A stretch of DNA of 64,000 nucleotides from Salinimicrobium flavum (GCF_042684505.1 NZ_JBHULT010000006.1:682001-746000), one strand, 5' to 3'. Positions 34,901-43,103 are shown, counted from the stretch's first letter. Translations and numbers: made by a program. The notes: generated by a model from the letters alone, not told the origin.

Positions 34901-35363
34901 TGAACTGTTGTTCCCCGACGATTACATCAACAACATTTCCGAAAGGCTGAACCTCTATACCCAGCTCAACAATCTGAAAACCGAGGAAGAGCTTCAGAAA
35001 TTTGAAGCTGAACTCGTAGATAGGTTTGGAGAACTACCCACCCAGGCAGAAGATCTGCTGAACAGCGTCCGCATCAAATGGATAGCGTCGAAGATAGGGC
35101 TGGAGAAGATCGTGATGAAGCAGGGAAAACTCATCGGCTACTTCATTGCCGACCAGCAATCACGTTTCTACCAGAGCCAGGCTTTTACAAGAGTGCTGCA
35201 ATACGTGCAAACACATCCGCAGAGCTGCACGATGAAAGAAAAGAAAACCCGCAGCGGGTTGAGGTTGTTATTGACTTTTGAGAAGGTAACTTCTGTAGAC
35301 AGAGCATTAAAGGTATTGCAACCGCTGGATGTTAAGGCGCCGGTGGAGGTGGAGGAAAAATAA
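31977..35363 (+). CDS. mfd: Transcription-repair coupling factor Mfd
   Basis: DNA translocase that removes stalled RNA polymerase and recruits UvrA. 1128 residues, normal length. Domains in order: UvrB-homology module (about 1-250, with YPGSYRRPYQ and VRGGILDVF), CarD-like RNA-polymerase interaction domain (about 430-500, LEVGDYVTHIDHGIGKF), SF2/RecG-type motor with Walker A GDVGFGKTEVA near 587, DEEQ near 687, SATPIPRTL-type TATPIPRTL, and motif VI QMRGRVGRS, then the C-terminal TRCF domain (about 960-1100). The start is TTG at 31977, just downstream of a strong -7 element; no ATG lies before the conserved N-terminus. Confidence 0.97.
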   Translation: MTKSSIAQSFAQSAQQLELGKALALPRTHVELKGLVGSALSFVIANAFEQAEKPFLLIFNDKEEAAYYLNDLEQLVGEKHVLFYPGSYRRPYQIEETDNANVLLRAEVLNRINSRKKPALIVTYPDALFEKVVTRKELEKNTLKIHVNDELSIDFVNEVMFEYKFKRVDFVTEPGEFSVRGGILDVFSFSNDEPYRIEFFGDEVESIRTFDVETQLSTEKVKKISIIPNVEHKKLEEVRESFLKYISNKTVVFAKDLEMLSAQIDKLFGKAIEAFKELSEEVKHGTPEELFCNSALLKDQLQEYSLVVTNSNQTLKPVQGDAEVLQIEFNTKPQPSFNKHFDLLIQDLHERSEEGYSNYIFCVSEQQAKRFHDIFDDVDKEVKYKTVVLSMYQGFIDENSKMVCYTDHQIFERYHKFHLKNGYAKKQAITLKELTSLEVGDYVTHIDHGIGKFGGLQKIDVEGKKQEAIKLIYGERDILYLSIHSLHKISKYNGKDGKPPKIYKLGSNAWKNLKQKTKARVKHIAYNLIELYAKRRLQKGFGFGPDSYLQHELEASFLYEDTPDQSTATADVKADMENERPMDRLVCGDVGFGKTEVAIRAAFKAVDNGKQVAVLVPTTILAFQHYKTFTERLKDFPVTVDYLNRFRTAKERRTTLEELANGKVDIVIGTHQLVNKAVKFKDLGLLVVDEEQKFGVAVKDKLKTIKENVDTLTLTATPIPRTLQFSLMAARDLSTITTPPPNRYPIESHVIRFSEETIRDAISYEIQRGGQVFFIHNRVENIKEVAGMIQRLVPDAKIGIGHGQMEGKKLETLMLKFMNGEFDVLVSTTIVESGLDVSNANTIFINNANNFGLSDLHQMRGRVGRSNKKAFCYFITPPFSAITDEARKRMTALEQFSELGSGFNIAMKDLEIRGAGDLLGGEQSGFINEIGFDTYQKILNEAIEELKENEFKELYADQVKEDKEYVKDTQIDTDFELLFPDDYINNISERLNLYTQLNNLKTEEELQKFEAELVDRFGELPTQAEDLLNSVRIKWIASKIGLEKIVMKQGKLIGYFIADQQSRFYQSQAFTRVLQYVQTHPQSCTMKEKKTRSGLRLLLTFEKVTSVDRALKVLQPLDVKAPVEVEEK

Positions 35364-35366
35364 AAC

Positions 35367-35391
35367 CTCTCAAAAATGGAATTTTTGAGAG
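35367..35391 (+). repeat. CTCTCAAAAAT palindrome after mfd
   Basis: Perfect 11-bp arms with a 3-base centre, starting 4 bases after the mfd stop. Variants of this palindrome recur at 52864, 58241, 61491 and 62229. Confidence 0.75.
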
Positions 35392-35406
35392 ATAAATTCC
35401 AGAGCA

Positions 35407-35442
35407 GACCTAACAGGTTTTAAAAACCTGTTAGGTCTTTTA
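35407..35442 (+). terminator. Rho-independent terminator of mfd
   Basis: GACCTAACAGGTTT paired with its complement (to 35437), followed by TTTT. Confidence 0.85.
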
Positions 35443-35557
35443 ATTTTCCTCCAATCCTTAAATTTCCCTTAAGGAAATGACTCTTTTTATCGCTTTCCGT
35501 TATATTGGATAAAAGGCAGGTCCTCAGAACTTTGATCTGCAGCTAAACAATAATTTC

Positions 35558-36817
35558 ATGCGACAGCTTATACTCAAGATCCCAAAAGGCAATAAAGAGG
35601 AGGTACTTAAAACGGTAGAAAAATTTAACGGTAAGAATACCATTTTCCTTCCCAATAAGGAGCATGATGTTTTCTTTGTCTACCTGCCAAACCAGAAAGT
35701 AAATGACTTTTTAAAACAGATCGATGAGTTCGGGGAGCCCGAGGTAAACCTGATCCCCCGGGGAGTGATCTCCATGTATCCTCCGGCTTCCGAAGCACCC
35801 GACCAGGTGGCCGATGTACAGCCAAAAAGTTCGCTGGAGATATACCTTGGGGGAATTCAAAGCGTGGGCTCCATGTTTGGTCTTATAGGTTATTCATTGG
35901 TGGCAGGGATCATCGTGTGGATAGGTTTGTTCACTAACACCGCTTATTTACTGGTTGCGGCTATGCTGGTGGCTCCTTTCGCAGGGCCTGCAATGAATGC
36001 CGCTTTGGGAACGGCCGCCGGAAAAGCAGATCTTCTTAAGAGCAGCTTGAGCAGGTATGGAATTGCGATCTTCACCGGGATCGTGGCGAGTTTTCTTATG
36101 ACTTTAGCGTTTCCGTTAAAAACACTTACTCCGCTAATGGAAGAGATAAGTCAGGTGTCGAAGTTTGCTGTCCTGCTGCCATTAGTTTCAGGATTTGCGG
36201 GAGCGGTGAATATTTGCCAGAGTGAGCGGGACAGTCTGGTCTCGGGAGCAGCGGTGGGTATTTTAGTTGCAGCTTCTTTGGCACCTCCTGTTGGCCTGGT
36301 AGGTGCCGGGATTTATATGATGGACTGGCAAGTAGTTTGGAGCAGCGTTTTCAGGATCCTGCTGCAACTACTGGGAATTCATATAGCCGCCACCCTGGTA
36401 TTTTATTACTACGGGAAAGTAAGTCCCGGCGGAGTGAGATTTTTAAAAGGGAACAGACTAACCGGTCTCATAACCACCGGTATTGTAGCTGTAGGAATAG
36501 CCGCCATGATGTTCTGGCAATTCAGTAAGCCCGCTTTCCTGCGTAAAGCCAGTATGAATACCGAACTTAATGAGGTGCTTGATGCCGAACTGCAAAAGAT
36601 CCCATACATCCTGGTGTTGAACAAGGACGTCACTTTCACCAACGAAAAATATCGGGATACTCCTGTAGCTAACTTTGCCGCAACGGTCATGCTCAAGGAT
36701 ACTTTACTGGAAAAGGGGGAGGTAAAAGCCAGGGTGATCGAACATTTGAAGAAGAATATGAACTATGATATTGAAAATTTATTTGAGGTTTACGATATAA
36801 AGGTGGTAGACCAATAG
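35558..36817 (+). CDS. DUF389 family membrane protein
   Basis: 419 residues. The N-terminal about 90 residues form a soluble ferredoxin-like domain, followed by a DUF389/TIGR00341 membrane core from about residue 100 (IGYSLVAGIIVWIGLFTNTAYLLVAAMLVAPFAGPAMNAALGTAAGKADLL), several further helices to about 330, and a soluble C-terminal tail. The MLVAPFAGPAMNAALG stretch is the family signature. Function is unknown; it is proposed to be a transporter-like fold by shape only. It stands alone between mfd and the convergent yraN. Confidence 0.88.
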   Translation: MRQLILKIPKGNKEEVLKTVEKFNGKNTIFLPNKEHDVFFVYLPNQKVNDFLKQIDEFGEPEVNLIPRGVISMYPPASEAPDQVADVQPKSSLEIYLGGIQSVGSMFGLIGYSLVAGIIVWIGLFTNTAYLLVAAMLVAPFAGPAMNAALGTAAGKADLLKSSLSRYGIAIFTGIVASFLMTLAFPLKTLTPLMEEISQVSKFAVLLPLVSGFAGAVNICQSERDSLVSGAAVGILVAASLAPPVGLVGAGIYMMDWQVVWSSVFRILLQLLGIHIAATLVFYYYGKVSPGGVRFLKGNRLTGLITTGIVAVGIAAMMFWQFSKPAFLRKASMNTELNEVLDAELQKIPYILVLNKDVTFTNEKYRDTPVANFAATVMLKDTLLEKGEVKARVIEHLKKNMNYDIENLFEVYDIKVVDQ

Positions 36818-36851
36818 GTAATTCTTCTTTCGGGAGCAGGAGATGTTTACT

Positions 36852-37211
36852 CTAGAAATGGAGAAAGGCATCTTCCAGATGTTCTATCCTGGTGCCGGCT
36901 TTGTTCTTAATGATCGCCACGATATCAAACCTCACATTTACATCAAGTTCGTGGTCATTGACAAAAAAGTCAATAGCCTTGACGAGCTGGTTGATCTGTT
37001 TCTTTTTGACAAAATCCTGAGGATCCCCAAAATCTGGTGTGCTGCGGGTTTTGACTTCAATGACGGCCAAAACGTTCTGTTTCCTGGCAATGATGTCAAC
37101 TTCAGCCTTTTGATAACGAAAATTTCGGACTACGATCTTGTACCCCTGTTCCACGAGGAATGCTACTGCCAGTTCTTCCCCTTCTTTTCCAAGTTCATTG
37201 TGGACTGCCAT
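36852..37211 (-). CDS. YraN/UPF0102 family protein
   Basis: 119 residues; the UPF0102 family, a restriction-endonuclease-like fold. Core motif GKEGEELAVAFLVEQGYKIVVRNFRYQKAEVDIIARKQNVLAVIEVKTRS carries the E, D and ExK positions of a PD-(D/E)xK nuclease. Its molecular role is not established, although a link to Holliday-junction-type processing is suspected for the fold. It starts 3 bases after the upstream lipoprotein gene's stop, so they form an operon. Confidence 0.93.
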   Translation of the reverse strand: MAVHNELGKEGEELAVAFLVEQGYKIVVRNFRYQKAEVDIIARKQNVLAVIEVKTRSTPDFGDPQDFVKKKQINQLVKAIDFFVNDHELDVNVRFDIVAIIKNKAGTRIEHLEDAFLHF

Positions 37212-37214
37212 AGG

Positions 37215-37793
37215 TTACTCTTCCATTTGGAGTAAGATGGTCTTTACTGTGAGGTTTAGTTCCTCGATCTCTTCCCTTGAAGCCTCAATTATCTGATCTC
37301 CATAAAACTTAGTATTGGGTGTGTTGGTGGGGGCAAGGAATACCCTCACATTTGAATCGGCAAGTTTCCCGCCATTCCAGTCTACCGCACCACTGTAATC
37401 CCATCCAAAACCGTAGAATTTGAAGGGACCGTTCATTTTCTCCAGTTCGGCATACCCGGTTCCTATTTTTATTCCTGTAGCCGATTTCCAGCGGCCATTG
37501 TTCTCAAATCTTATCTGGTGAACCTTGCTTCGCGCATCATCTGCCCAGATCACCAGGATCTCATCTGGGGTATTGGGATACAAAATGCTGTAGGGTCTTT
37601 CGACGGTACCTTCTTCAAAGAAATCTGTTCCTTCAGTCATATTTGCTTCGGGATAGACCTGTTCCATATTATTTTGTGAAATGACATCTGCCAAATTCTC
37701 CACCTTGAATTTTTCCGCAGAATCAGTAGAGATATTTCGGCTTTTACAGGCAACGATTCCCATCAGCAGGAAGAGAAATATAATTTTACGCAT
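37215..37793 (-). CDS. Lipoprotein of unknown function
   Basis: 192 residues. The signal peptide MRKIIFLFLLMGIVAC has a lipobox (GIVAC, Cys16), so the start at 37793 is preferred to the in-frame ATG at 37835. The mature part has a beta-rich look with VERPYSILYPNTPDEILVIWADDARSKVHQIRF and a Gly/Trp/Phe-rich FKFYGFGWDYSGAVDWNGGKL block. No domain recognised. The yraN start follows after 3 bases. The metG promoter is divergent from it. Confidence 0.8.
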   Translation of the reverse strand: MRKIIFLFLLMGIVACKSRNISTDSAEKFKVENLADVISQNNMEQVYPEANMTEGTDFFEEGTVERPYSILYPNTPDEILVIWADDARSKVHQIRFENNGRWKSATGIKIGTGYAELEKMNGPFKFYGFGWDYSGAVDWNGGKLADSNVRVFLAPTNTPNTKFYGDQIIEASREEIEELNLTVKTILLQMEE

Positions 37794-37856
37794 TTTATTT
37801 TTTATTAAAAGTAGCCACATTTGCCGCAATGCCATGGCCTTTTACAAGAATTTAAC

Positions 37857-37885
37857 TTGTAATCCACAGTACTTGCTTAACTTTA
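37857..37885 (+). promoter_or_regulatory. Promoter of metG
   Basis: TTG at 37857-37859, 18 bases, then TAACTTTA at 37878-37885. Confidence 0.5.
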
Positions 37886-37913
37886 CAGCCTTTAAAATCG
37901 AACCTGGAAATTG

Positions 37914-40025
37914 ATGGAATCACCTAAGAAATATACGATCACGGCAGCCTTGCCTTATACTAACGGACCAATTCATATTGGTCACCTGGCGGGGGTTTAT
38001 GTACCGGCAGATATTTATGCCAGGTTTATGAGAATGCAGGGCAGGGATGTTGCTTTTGTCTGCGGAAGTGATGAACATGGGGTTCCTATCACGATAAAGG
38101 CAAAAAAAGAAGGAGTTTCCCCGCAGGATGTGGTAGATAAATATCATAAGATCATCAAGCAGTCTTTCAAGGACTTCGGAATTTCTTTTGACAATTATTC
38201 CCGAACTTCAGCAAAAATACACCATAAAACAGCTTCAGAATTCTTTAAAAAATTATATGACGCGGGGAAATTTACTGAAGAGACCACCCAGCAATTATAT
38301 GATGAAGAAGCCGGGCAATTCCTGGCAGATCGTTTTGTGGTAGGTACCTGCCCGAAATGCGGATTTGAAGAAAGCTATGGCGACCAGTGCGAAAAGTGCG
38401 GTACCAGCCATAACGCAACAGATCTTATCAATCCAAAGTCGGCTATCACAGGAGCTGTGCCTACCCTGAAGGAAACCAGGCACTGGTTCCTGCCACTTGA
38501 CCAGTATGAAAACTGGCTTAAGGAATGGATCCTTGTGGGCCATAAAAAAGACTGGAAACCCAATGTGTACGGGCAGGTAAAATCCTGGATTGATGACGGT
38601 CTGCGCCCCAGGGCGGTAACCCGCGATCTTGACTGGGGAATTCCTGTACCGGTTGAGGGAGCAGAAGGAAAAGTGTTGTACGTGTGGTTTGATGCGCCCA
38701 TTGGGTATATCTCTTCCACAAAAGAGTGGGCAGAAAAACACGGGAAAGATTGGGAACCTTACTGGAAAGATAAAGACACCAAACTGGTGCATTTCATTGG
38801 CAAAGACAATATCGTTTTTCATTGTATCATTTTCCCGGCCATGTTAAAGGCCGAAGGAAGTTATATACTCCCTGATAATGTGCCGGCAAACGAATTTTTG
38901 AACCTCGAAGGCAGGAAACTCTCCACTTCAAAGAACTGGGCTGTATGGCTACATGAATACCTGGAAGAATTTCCCGGGCAGCAGGATGTGCTGCGCTATG
39001 CACTCACTGCCAATGCGCCCGAAACAAAGGATAACGACTTTACCTGGAAAGACTTCCAGGCGAGGAACAACAATGAGCTGGTAGCCATCTTTGGGAACTT
39101 CATTAACAGAGTAGTGGTACTGACGAACAAATATTACGAGGGGGTTGTTCCGAAGCCGGGAGAATTTTCAGCAGTTGATGAACAAACCTTAGCGGAACTT
39201 AAGGCCTATCCTGCAGTGATCGCCAGTTCTATTGAGCGCTACAGGTTCAGGGAAGCGCAGGGAGAATTGATGAATGTCGCACGTCTGGGTAATAAATATT
39301 TAGCTGATGAAGAGCCATGGAAACTGATCAAGACTGATGAAGAAAGGGTGAAGACCATCATGTACGTGGCCCTGCAGATCGCTTCTGCGCTGGCTACCCT
39401 GAGCGAACCTTTTCTGCCGTTCACTTCTGAAAAACTGAAAAGGATGCTTGATTATGGTAAATCTTCTTCTGAAGCAATTATAACTACCAGCGGAGTGTTA
39501 CTGGAAGAGAAGGAAGAGAAGGAGTGGGAGCAGATAGGCCAAAATTCTGACTTGTTGCCTGCCGGACATGAAATAGGAAAAGCCGAACTGTTGTTTTCAA
39601 AAATCGAAGATTCCCAGATCGTGGAACAACTGGATAAACTGGTGGCCACCAAAGCCTCTAACGAGGCAGAGAATTCTGTCGTAGAACCCCAGAAGGGTAT
39701 CGCCACTTTTGAAGATTTCACTAAAATGGACCTGAGGGTGGGTACTATTGTGGAGGCCGAAAAAATGCCGAAAGCGAACAAACTTTTGGTACTTAAGGTG
39801 GATACGGGTCTGGATGTGCGCACCATAGTTTCGGGTATTGCGCAAAGTTTTAAGCCTGAAGAGATCATTGGAAAGAAAGTAACCGTAATGGTGAACCTTG
39901 CCCCCCGAAAACTCCGCGGAGTGGAAAGCGAGGGCATGATCCTGATGACAGAAAATAAAGAAGGAAAACTGGTGTTCCTGAACCCTGATGAAGACGGGGT
40001 GAAGAACGGGACGGTAATTTCCTAA
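37914..40025 (+). CDS. metG: Methionine--tRNA ligase
   Basis: Charges tRNA-Met and initiator tRNA. 703 residues. Class I motifs: PYTNGPIHIGHLAG (HIGH) at about 15-28, KMSKS as KLSTSK at about 336; the knuckle CPKCGFEESYGDQCEKCG (about 145-162) is the four-Cys zinc type of MetG1. The C-terminal 105 residues are a tRNA-binding OB domain (FTKMDLRVGTIVEAEKMPKANKLLVLKVD). The start is ATG 37914, one codon after a TTG. A perfect hairpin terminator follows 7 bases after its stop, yet the next gene begins 15 bases beyond it. Confidence 0.97.
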   Translation: MESPKKYTITAALPYTNGPIHIGHLAGVYVPADIYARFMRMQGRDVAFVCGSDEHGVPITIKAKKEGVSPQDVVDKYHKIIKQSFKDFGISFDNYSRTSAKIHHKTASEFFKKLYDAGKFTEETTQQLYDEEAGQFLADRFVVGTCPKCGFEESYGDQCEKCGTSHNATDLINPKSAITGAVPTLKETRHWFLPLDQYENWLKEWILVGHKKDWKPNVYGQVKSWIDDGLRPRAVTRDLDWGIPVPVEGAEGKVLYVWFDAPIGYISSTKEWAEKHGKDWEPYWKDKDTKLVHFIGKDNIVFHCIIFPAMLKAEGSYILPDNVPANEFLNLEGRKLSTSKNWAVWLHEYLEEFPGQQDVLRYALTANAPETKDNDFTWKDFQARNNNELVAIFGNFINRVVVLTNKYYEGVVPKPGEFSAVDEQTLAELKAYPAVIASSIERYRFREAQGELMNVARLGNKYLADEEPWKLIKTDEERVKTIMYVALQIASALATLSEPFLPFTSEKLKRMLDYGKSSSEAIITTSGVLLEEKEEKEWEQIGQNSDLLPAGHEIGKAELLFSKIEDSQIVEQLDKLVATKASNEAENSVVEPQKGIATFEDFTKMDLRVGTIVEAEKMPKANKLLVLKVDTGLDVRTIVSGIAQSFKPEEIIGKKVTVMVNLAPRKLRGVESEGMILMTENKEGKLVFLNPDEDGVKNGTVIS

Positions 40026-40031
40026 ATTAAC

Positions 40032-40064
40032 AAACCTAACAGGTTTTCAAAACCTGTTAGGTTT
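40032..40064 (+). terminator. Terminator-like hairpin after metG
   Basis: Perfect 16-bp arms (40032-40047 with 40049-40064) around one base. The core AACCTAACAGGTTTT is shared with the mfd terminator. The T run after it is short. Confidence 0.7.
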
Positions 40065-40078
40065 CAATTTTGTTGACC

Positions 40079-40981
40079 TTGCTCAAAATCGCCTTCCATC
40101 CCATTTACGTGCTGCCTTTGCCAAAAGGCCACCGATTCCCGATGGAAAAATACGAGCTGGTGCCGCAGCAACTCTTGCACGAAGGCACCTGTACCCGGGA
40201 TAACTTTTTCGAACCCGAGTTTCCCGATGAAGCAGATATCCTTGCGGTGCATGATAAGGATTATGTAGAGGCCCTGAAACATCAAACGCTTAGCTATAAG
40301 GAAGCAAGGAAGATCGGGCTACCGCTGTCTGAAAGACTGGTGGAACGGGAATTCATCATAGCCTCGGGTACCATTAAGGCAGCGGAATATGCTTTGAAGT
40401 ATGGCATAGCCATGAACATTGCCGGCGGCACCCACCACGCCTACACCAATATGGGAGAAGGCTTTTGTATGTTCAACGATCAGGCGGTGGCTGCGAGATG
40501 GTTACAGCGCAACAACAAGGCTAAAAAGATCCTTATGGTCGATCTCGACGTCCACCAGGGTAACGGCACGGCGGAGATCTTCCAGAATGATCCTTCTGTT
40601 TTTACTTTTTCAATGCACGGAAAGAACAATTATCCGTTCAAAAAGGAAAAAAGTGATCTGGACATTGAGTTGGAGAACGGTACCGGGGATGAGGAATACC
40701 TGAAGATCTTAAAAGAAACCCTACCCCGGCTTATTCTAGAACAAAAGCCCGATTTCATCTTCTACCTCAGCGGGGTGGATATCCTGGCTTCAGATAAGCT
40801 GGGAAAACTGGCCTGCACCGAAGCAGGCTGTAAAGAACGTGACCGGTTCGTATTGCAAACCTGCCATGACTTGAAGATCCCTGTCGAGGTGAGTATGGGC
40901 GGCGGCTATTCCCCTCATATCAGAAATATTATTGACGCCCATGCTAACACTTTCAGGCTGGCACAGGAGATCTTTTTTTAA
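40079..40981 (+). CDS. Histone deacetylase family protein (acetyl-amine deacetylase)
   Basis: About 300 residues of the arginase-like HDAC/acetoin-utilisation/acetylpolyamine amidohydrolase superfamily. Zinc and catalytic motifs are present: NIAGGTHHAYTNMGEGFCMFNDQAVA, MVDLDVHQGNGTAEIF, YLSGVDILASDKLG and MGGGYSPHI. It would remove acyl groups from a small amine or from protein lysine; bacterial substrates are usually unknown. There is no ATG: TTG codons at 40070, 40073 and 40079 are available and the last (MLKIAFHP) fits the family N-terminus. It follows metG by 53 bases, across the hairpin. Confidence 0.88.
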   Translation: MLKIAFHPIYVLPLPKGHRFPMEKYELVPQQLLHEGTCTRDNFFEPEFPDEADILAVHDKDYVEALKHQTLSYKEARKIGLPLSERLVEREFIIASGTIKAAEYALKYGIAMNIAGGTHHAYTNMGEGFCMFNDQAVAARWLQRNNKAKKILMVDLDVHQGNGTAEIFQNDPSVFTFSMHGKNNYPFKKEKSDLDIELENGTGDEEYLKILKETLPRLILEQKPDFIFYLSGVDILASDKLGKLACTEAGCKERDRFVLQTCHDLKIPVEVSMGGGYSPHIRNIIDAHANTFRLAQEIFF

Positions 40982-40995
40982 TTCCTCTACAGGTA

Positions 40996-41012
40996 GATTG
41001 ATATAAATCAGG
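40996..41012 (+). promoter_or_regulatory. TTGATATAAATCAGG regulatory motif, copy 1
   Basis: GATTGATATAAATCAGG, identical over 17 bases to 41647-41663; TTGAT-4-ATCAG resembles an FNR/CRP-type palindrome. About 94 bases before the gene at 41106, with a TAAATTG -7-like element near 41033. Confidence 0.45.
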
Positions 41013-41105
41013 ATTTTTATCCGGCGGTTTTTCTAAATTGAGATAGAAAATCTTTTCTCTCTGATAGGAGAAAAGAGTGATAATTGGACATTATAACATA
41101 TCCGG

Positions 41106-41555
41106 ATGTCACCTTTTATGCTCGTTCCAACTGAAGAAGAGTACATAATAAGTATGTACCAATTTTATTTTATGTCAGGTTTGGCGTTGATGGTCATGTC
41201 AAGCCTGCAAGTGCTGGAGCTGCTTGGACTTTCTGAAATTAACTATTCCTATTTATATGAAACGATATCCGGATTCTTACTGGCTTTTTCTTTTCCCCTT
41301 CTTCTTTTCTTTTTGACCTTCCTTCCTTTCCTGTTAGAACTGATAAGGTATTGGCGGAAAAACTTATGGTTGAGTCTGCCTCTGATTGCCATTTTTTCTC
41401 AACTAATTTTCCTGGGCCTTTCTGTAGTCGTTAAGCTTTTTATTGTGCCTGCAGTTTTATGTTTCATAGTTTATAACATTATTGCAACTGCCGCCGGAAT
41501 TTATGGATTTTGGGAGGTGAGGTCTCTTGACAATCCTACATTGAACAGGGAGTAA
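41106..41555 (+). CDS. Four-helix membrane protein, tandem family member 1
   Basis: 149 residues, four hydrophobic segments (about 16-40, 53-75, 85-110 and 115-135) with a basic loop RYWRKNLWLSLPL between helices 2 and 3. No database family recognised. It is clearly related to the product at 43209 (both contain EEYIISMYQFYF-type starts, a TLNRE/TLNRD end and the R-Y-x-R-K-N-x-W-L-S-L-P-L motif) and more loosely to 41732 and 42613. No catalytic residue stands out; the set may form channel-like or sensor units. The start ATG 41106 follows an FNR/CRP-like motif by about 94 bases. Confidence 0.75.
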   Translation: MSPFMLVPTEEEYIISMYQFYFMSGLALMVMSSLQVLELLGLSEINYSYLYETISGFLLAFSFPLLLFFLTFLPFLLELIRYWRKNLWLSLPLIAIFSQLIFLGLSVVVKLFIVPAVLCFIVYNIIATAAGIYGFWEVRSLDNPTLNRE

Positions 41556-41646
41556 GAAGTATGATTCCGGTTCATGGATCTTCTGTTTCTTTAGATCTTA
41601 AAGGCTCGCTTAAATATCTTTTTTATAATCCCTTCCAAAGGGTGTC

Positions 41647-41663
41647 GATTGATATAAATCAGG
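41647..41663 (+). promoter_or_regulatory. TTGATATAAATCAGG regulatory motif, copy 2
   Basis: Same 17 bases as copy 1, about 69 bases before the start at 41732, followed after about 25 bases by TACTTTC. Confidence 0.45.
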
Positions 41664-41731
41664 TTTTTTTTCTTTCTTTTTTACTACTTTCAAAGGTGAT
41701 TCCCCGTTCTGTCGTTCTATGATTTAGAGTA

Positions 41732-42604
41732 ATGGGATCAATTGTCAAAAAGCGGAAAGCCAGGCGTAAAATATTTACGGTCTACATCATCTATTTGGTG
41801 AGCAGTGTGGCTTTGTTCCTGGTCTACCTTCAGTCTCAGCTATACGACTGGGGTGTATGGCCGTTTTCCTATCCCGAAATCTCGTTTATAGCCTTCTCAT
41901 TCCTATTTCTTTTTTCAGTGCTACGCCTGCTTGTTTCCCTGCCTTTTCTTGTAAGATCGATTAGAAAAGAACCAAAGGATCTAAGCCTTAGTTTACCTCC
42001 CATTTTGGCAATTTCGATCCTGGTGGTATTCGTTTCCGGTATTGGTAATCAGGATGTTTTGACGGTTCTGGGAGGGATGTATATGGTTAGCGGCTTTATT
42101 TTTGGAATATATGGTATTCAAAAACTGAGGAGAGGCCAGGAAAAATTGCCGGTTTATCATCCTGAAGGAGAGGTGAGAAGAAGGGAAAAAACAGCGAAAT
42201 TCCTCTATTTTATCTTTATCGCCACCGGAATGATCGGCCTGTTTTTATCGCTGGTTTCCTATTTCCCTGAAAGGAACTGGTGGCCTGCAAATGCGCTTTT
42301 GGATCTCGAAATGCTTATCACCATTCAGCTCTTTCTATTGGGTGCCGGAATTTTCAGATTGTTGTATCACTTTTCTTTTTTCATGTTCCTGTTCCGTCAT
42401 GGCAGGTCAAACCTTAGCCTCACCGTTCCTCTTATCATTTTATTCGTGGGAGCGGTGTTGAAATTGCTGGTCCCGGGAAGTGTCCTTTCGGTGGCCACCG
42501 ACTTATTATATTCTATCAGTGCCATTCTCTGCGGAATAACAGGTTTTTTCAAAAAGTCGGGAGAAGGAGGATACGCGATCCAACATGATGATCAAATTAG
42601 ATGA
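41732..42604 (+). CDS. Eight-helix membrane protein with internal duplication, tandem family member 2
   Basis: 290 residues made of two similar halves (about 10-140 and 150-285), each with four hydrophobic segments and a basic loop before SLP/TVP: RKEPKDLSLSLPPILAI in the first and RHGRSNLSLTVPLIILF in the second. So it is a fused pair of the domain seen singly at 41106 and 43209. No similarity to a named transporter was recognised. Loop charges suggest that the SLPL face is cytoplasmic. The next, frameshifted, gene begins 9 bases after its stop. Confidence 0.75.
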   Translation: MGSIVKKRKARRKIFTVYIIYLVSSVALFLVYLQSQLYDWGVWPFSYPEISFIAFSFLFLFSVLRLLVSLPFLVRSIRKEPKDLSLSLPPILAISILVVFVSGIGNQDVLTVLGGMYMVSGFIFGIYGIQKLRRGQEKLPVYHPEGEVRRREKTAKFLYFIFIATGMIGLFLSLVSYFPERNWWPANALLDLEMLITIQLFLLGAGIFRLLYHFSFFMFLFRHGRSNLSLTVPLIILFVGAVLKLLVPGSVLSVATDLLYSISAILCGITGFFKKSGEGGYAIQHDDQIR

Positions 42605-42612
42605 TTGATCCA

Positions 42613-43103
42613 ATGAAAATGATCTTTCATCCCGAAATTCAAAGTGAAAAGGAGAACAGGACTCAACTCTACCTGTTCATGTTCTTTTGGTATCAGGACT
42701 GAGTGTCCTCTTCCTGGTGACCGGAGGAATCCTGGAAGAATTAAGGATTGGGTCTTATGCACAGTCAGAATTCTTTACCACCATGACCATCATGATCTTA
42801 TTTGGATTTGCCAGGGGATTTTTCTACCTCATTTTCCTTCTTCCTGTATTCTTAATTATTCTGAAAAAGCATTTTCGACAGACAATTATTTCTTTGCCGC
42901 TGATCCTTTTGATCAGCGGAATCCTCATTTTAGCCATTTCTTTTTCCTTCGATAGTGCGGAAGGAAGTATTATGGAAGATGTGCTGATATATATATTAAC
43001 ACTGGTTTTCGGTTTTTATGGATTCACCGCCTTTGTAAGTGGAATTTTGGGTCTAACAGCCTTTTTAAAATACAAGAAGCATAAAAAGAATTCCCTTCAT
43101 TGA
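42613..43103 (+). pseudogene. Frameshifted four-helix membrane gene, tandem family member 3
   Basis: Read from ATG 42613, codons run MKMIFHPEIQSEKENRTQLYLFMFF and then a stop at 42700 in frame; the remaining family domain (VSGLSVLFLVTGGILEEL..., ending KKNSLH at 43103) is in the frame one base back. Adding one T to the four-T run at 42685-42688 restores a single open frame of about 163 residues matching the neighbours, including the basic loop KKHFRQTIISLPLILL. It may be a real pseudogene, phase variation in a short T run or a sequencing error. Confidence 0.65.

Noticed and set aside
42644..42955. Open frame 42644-42955 as an independent gene
   Set aside because: It reads a third frame of the frameshifted membrane gene; its translation (Cys/Arg/Phe/His-rich) has no membrane or family pattern.
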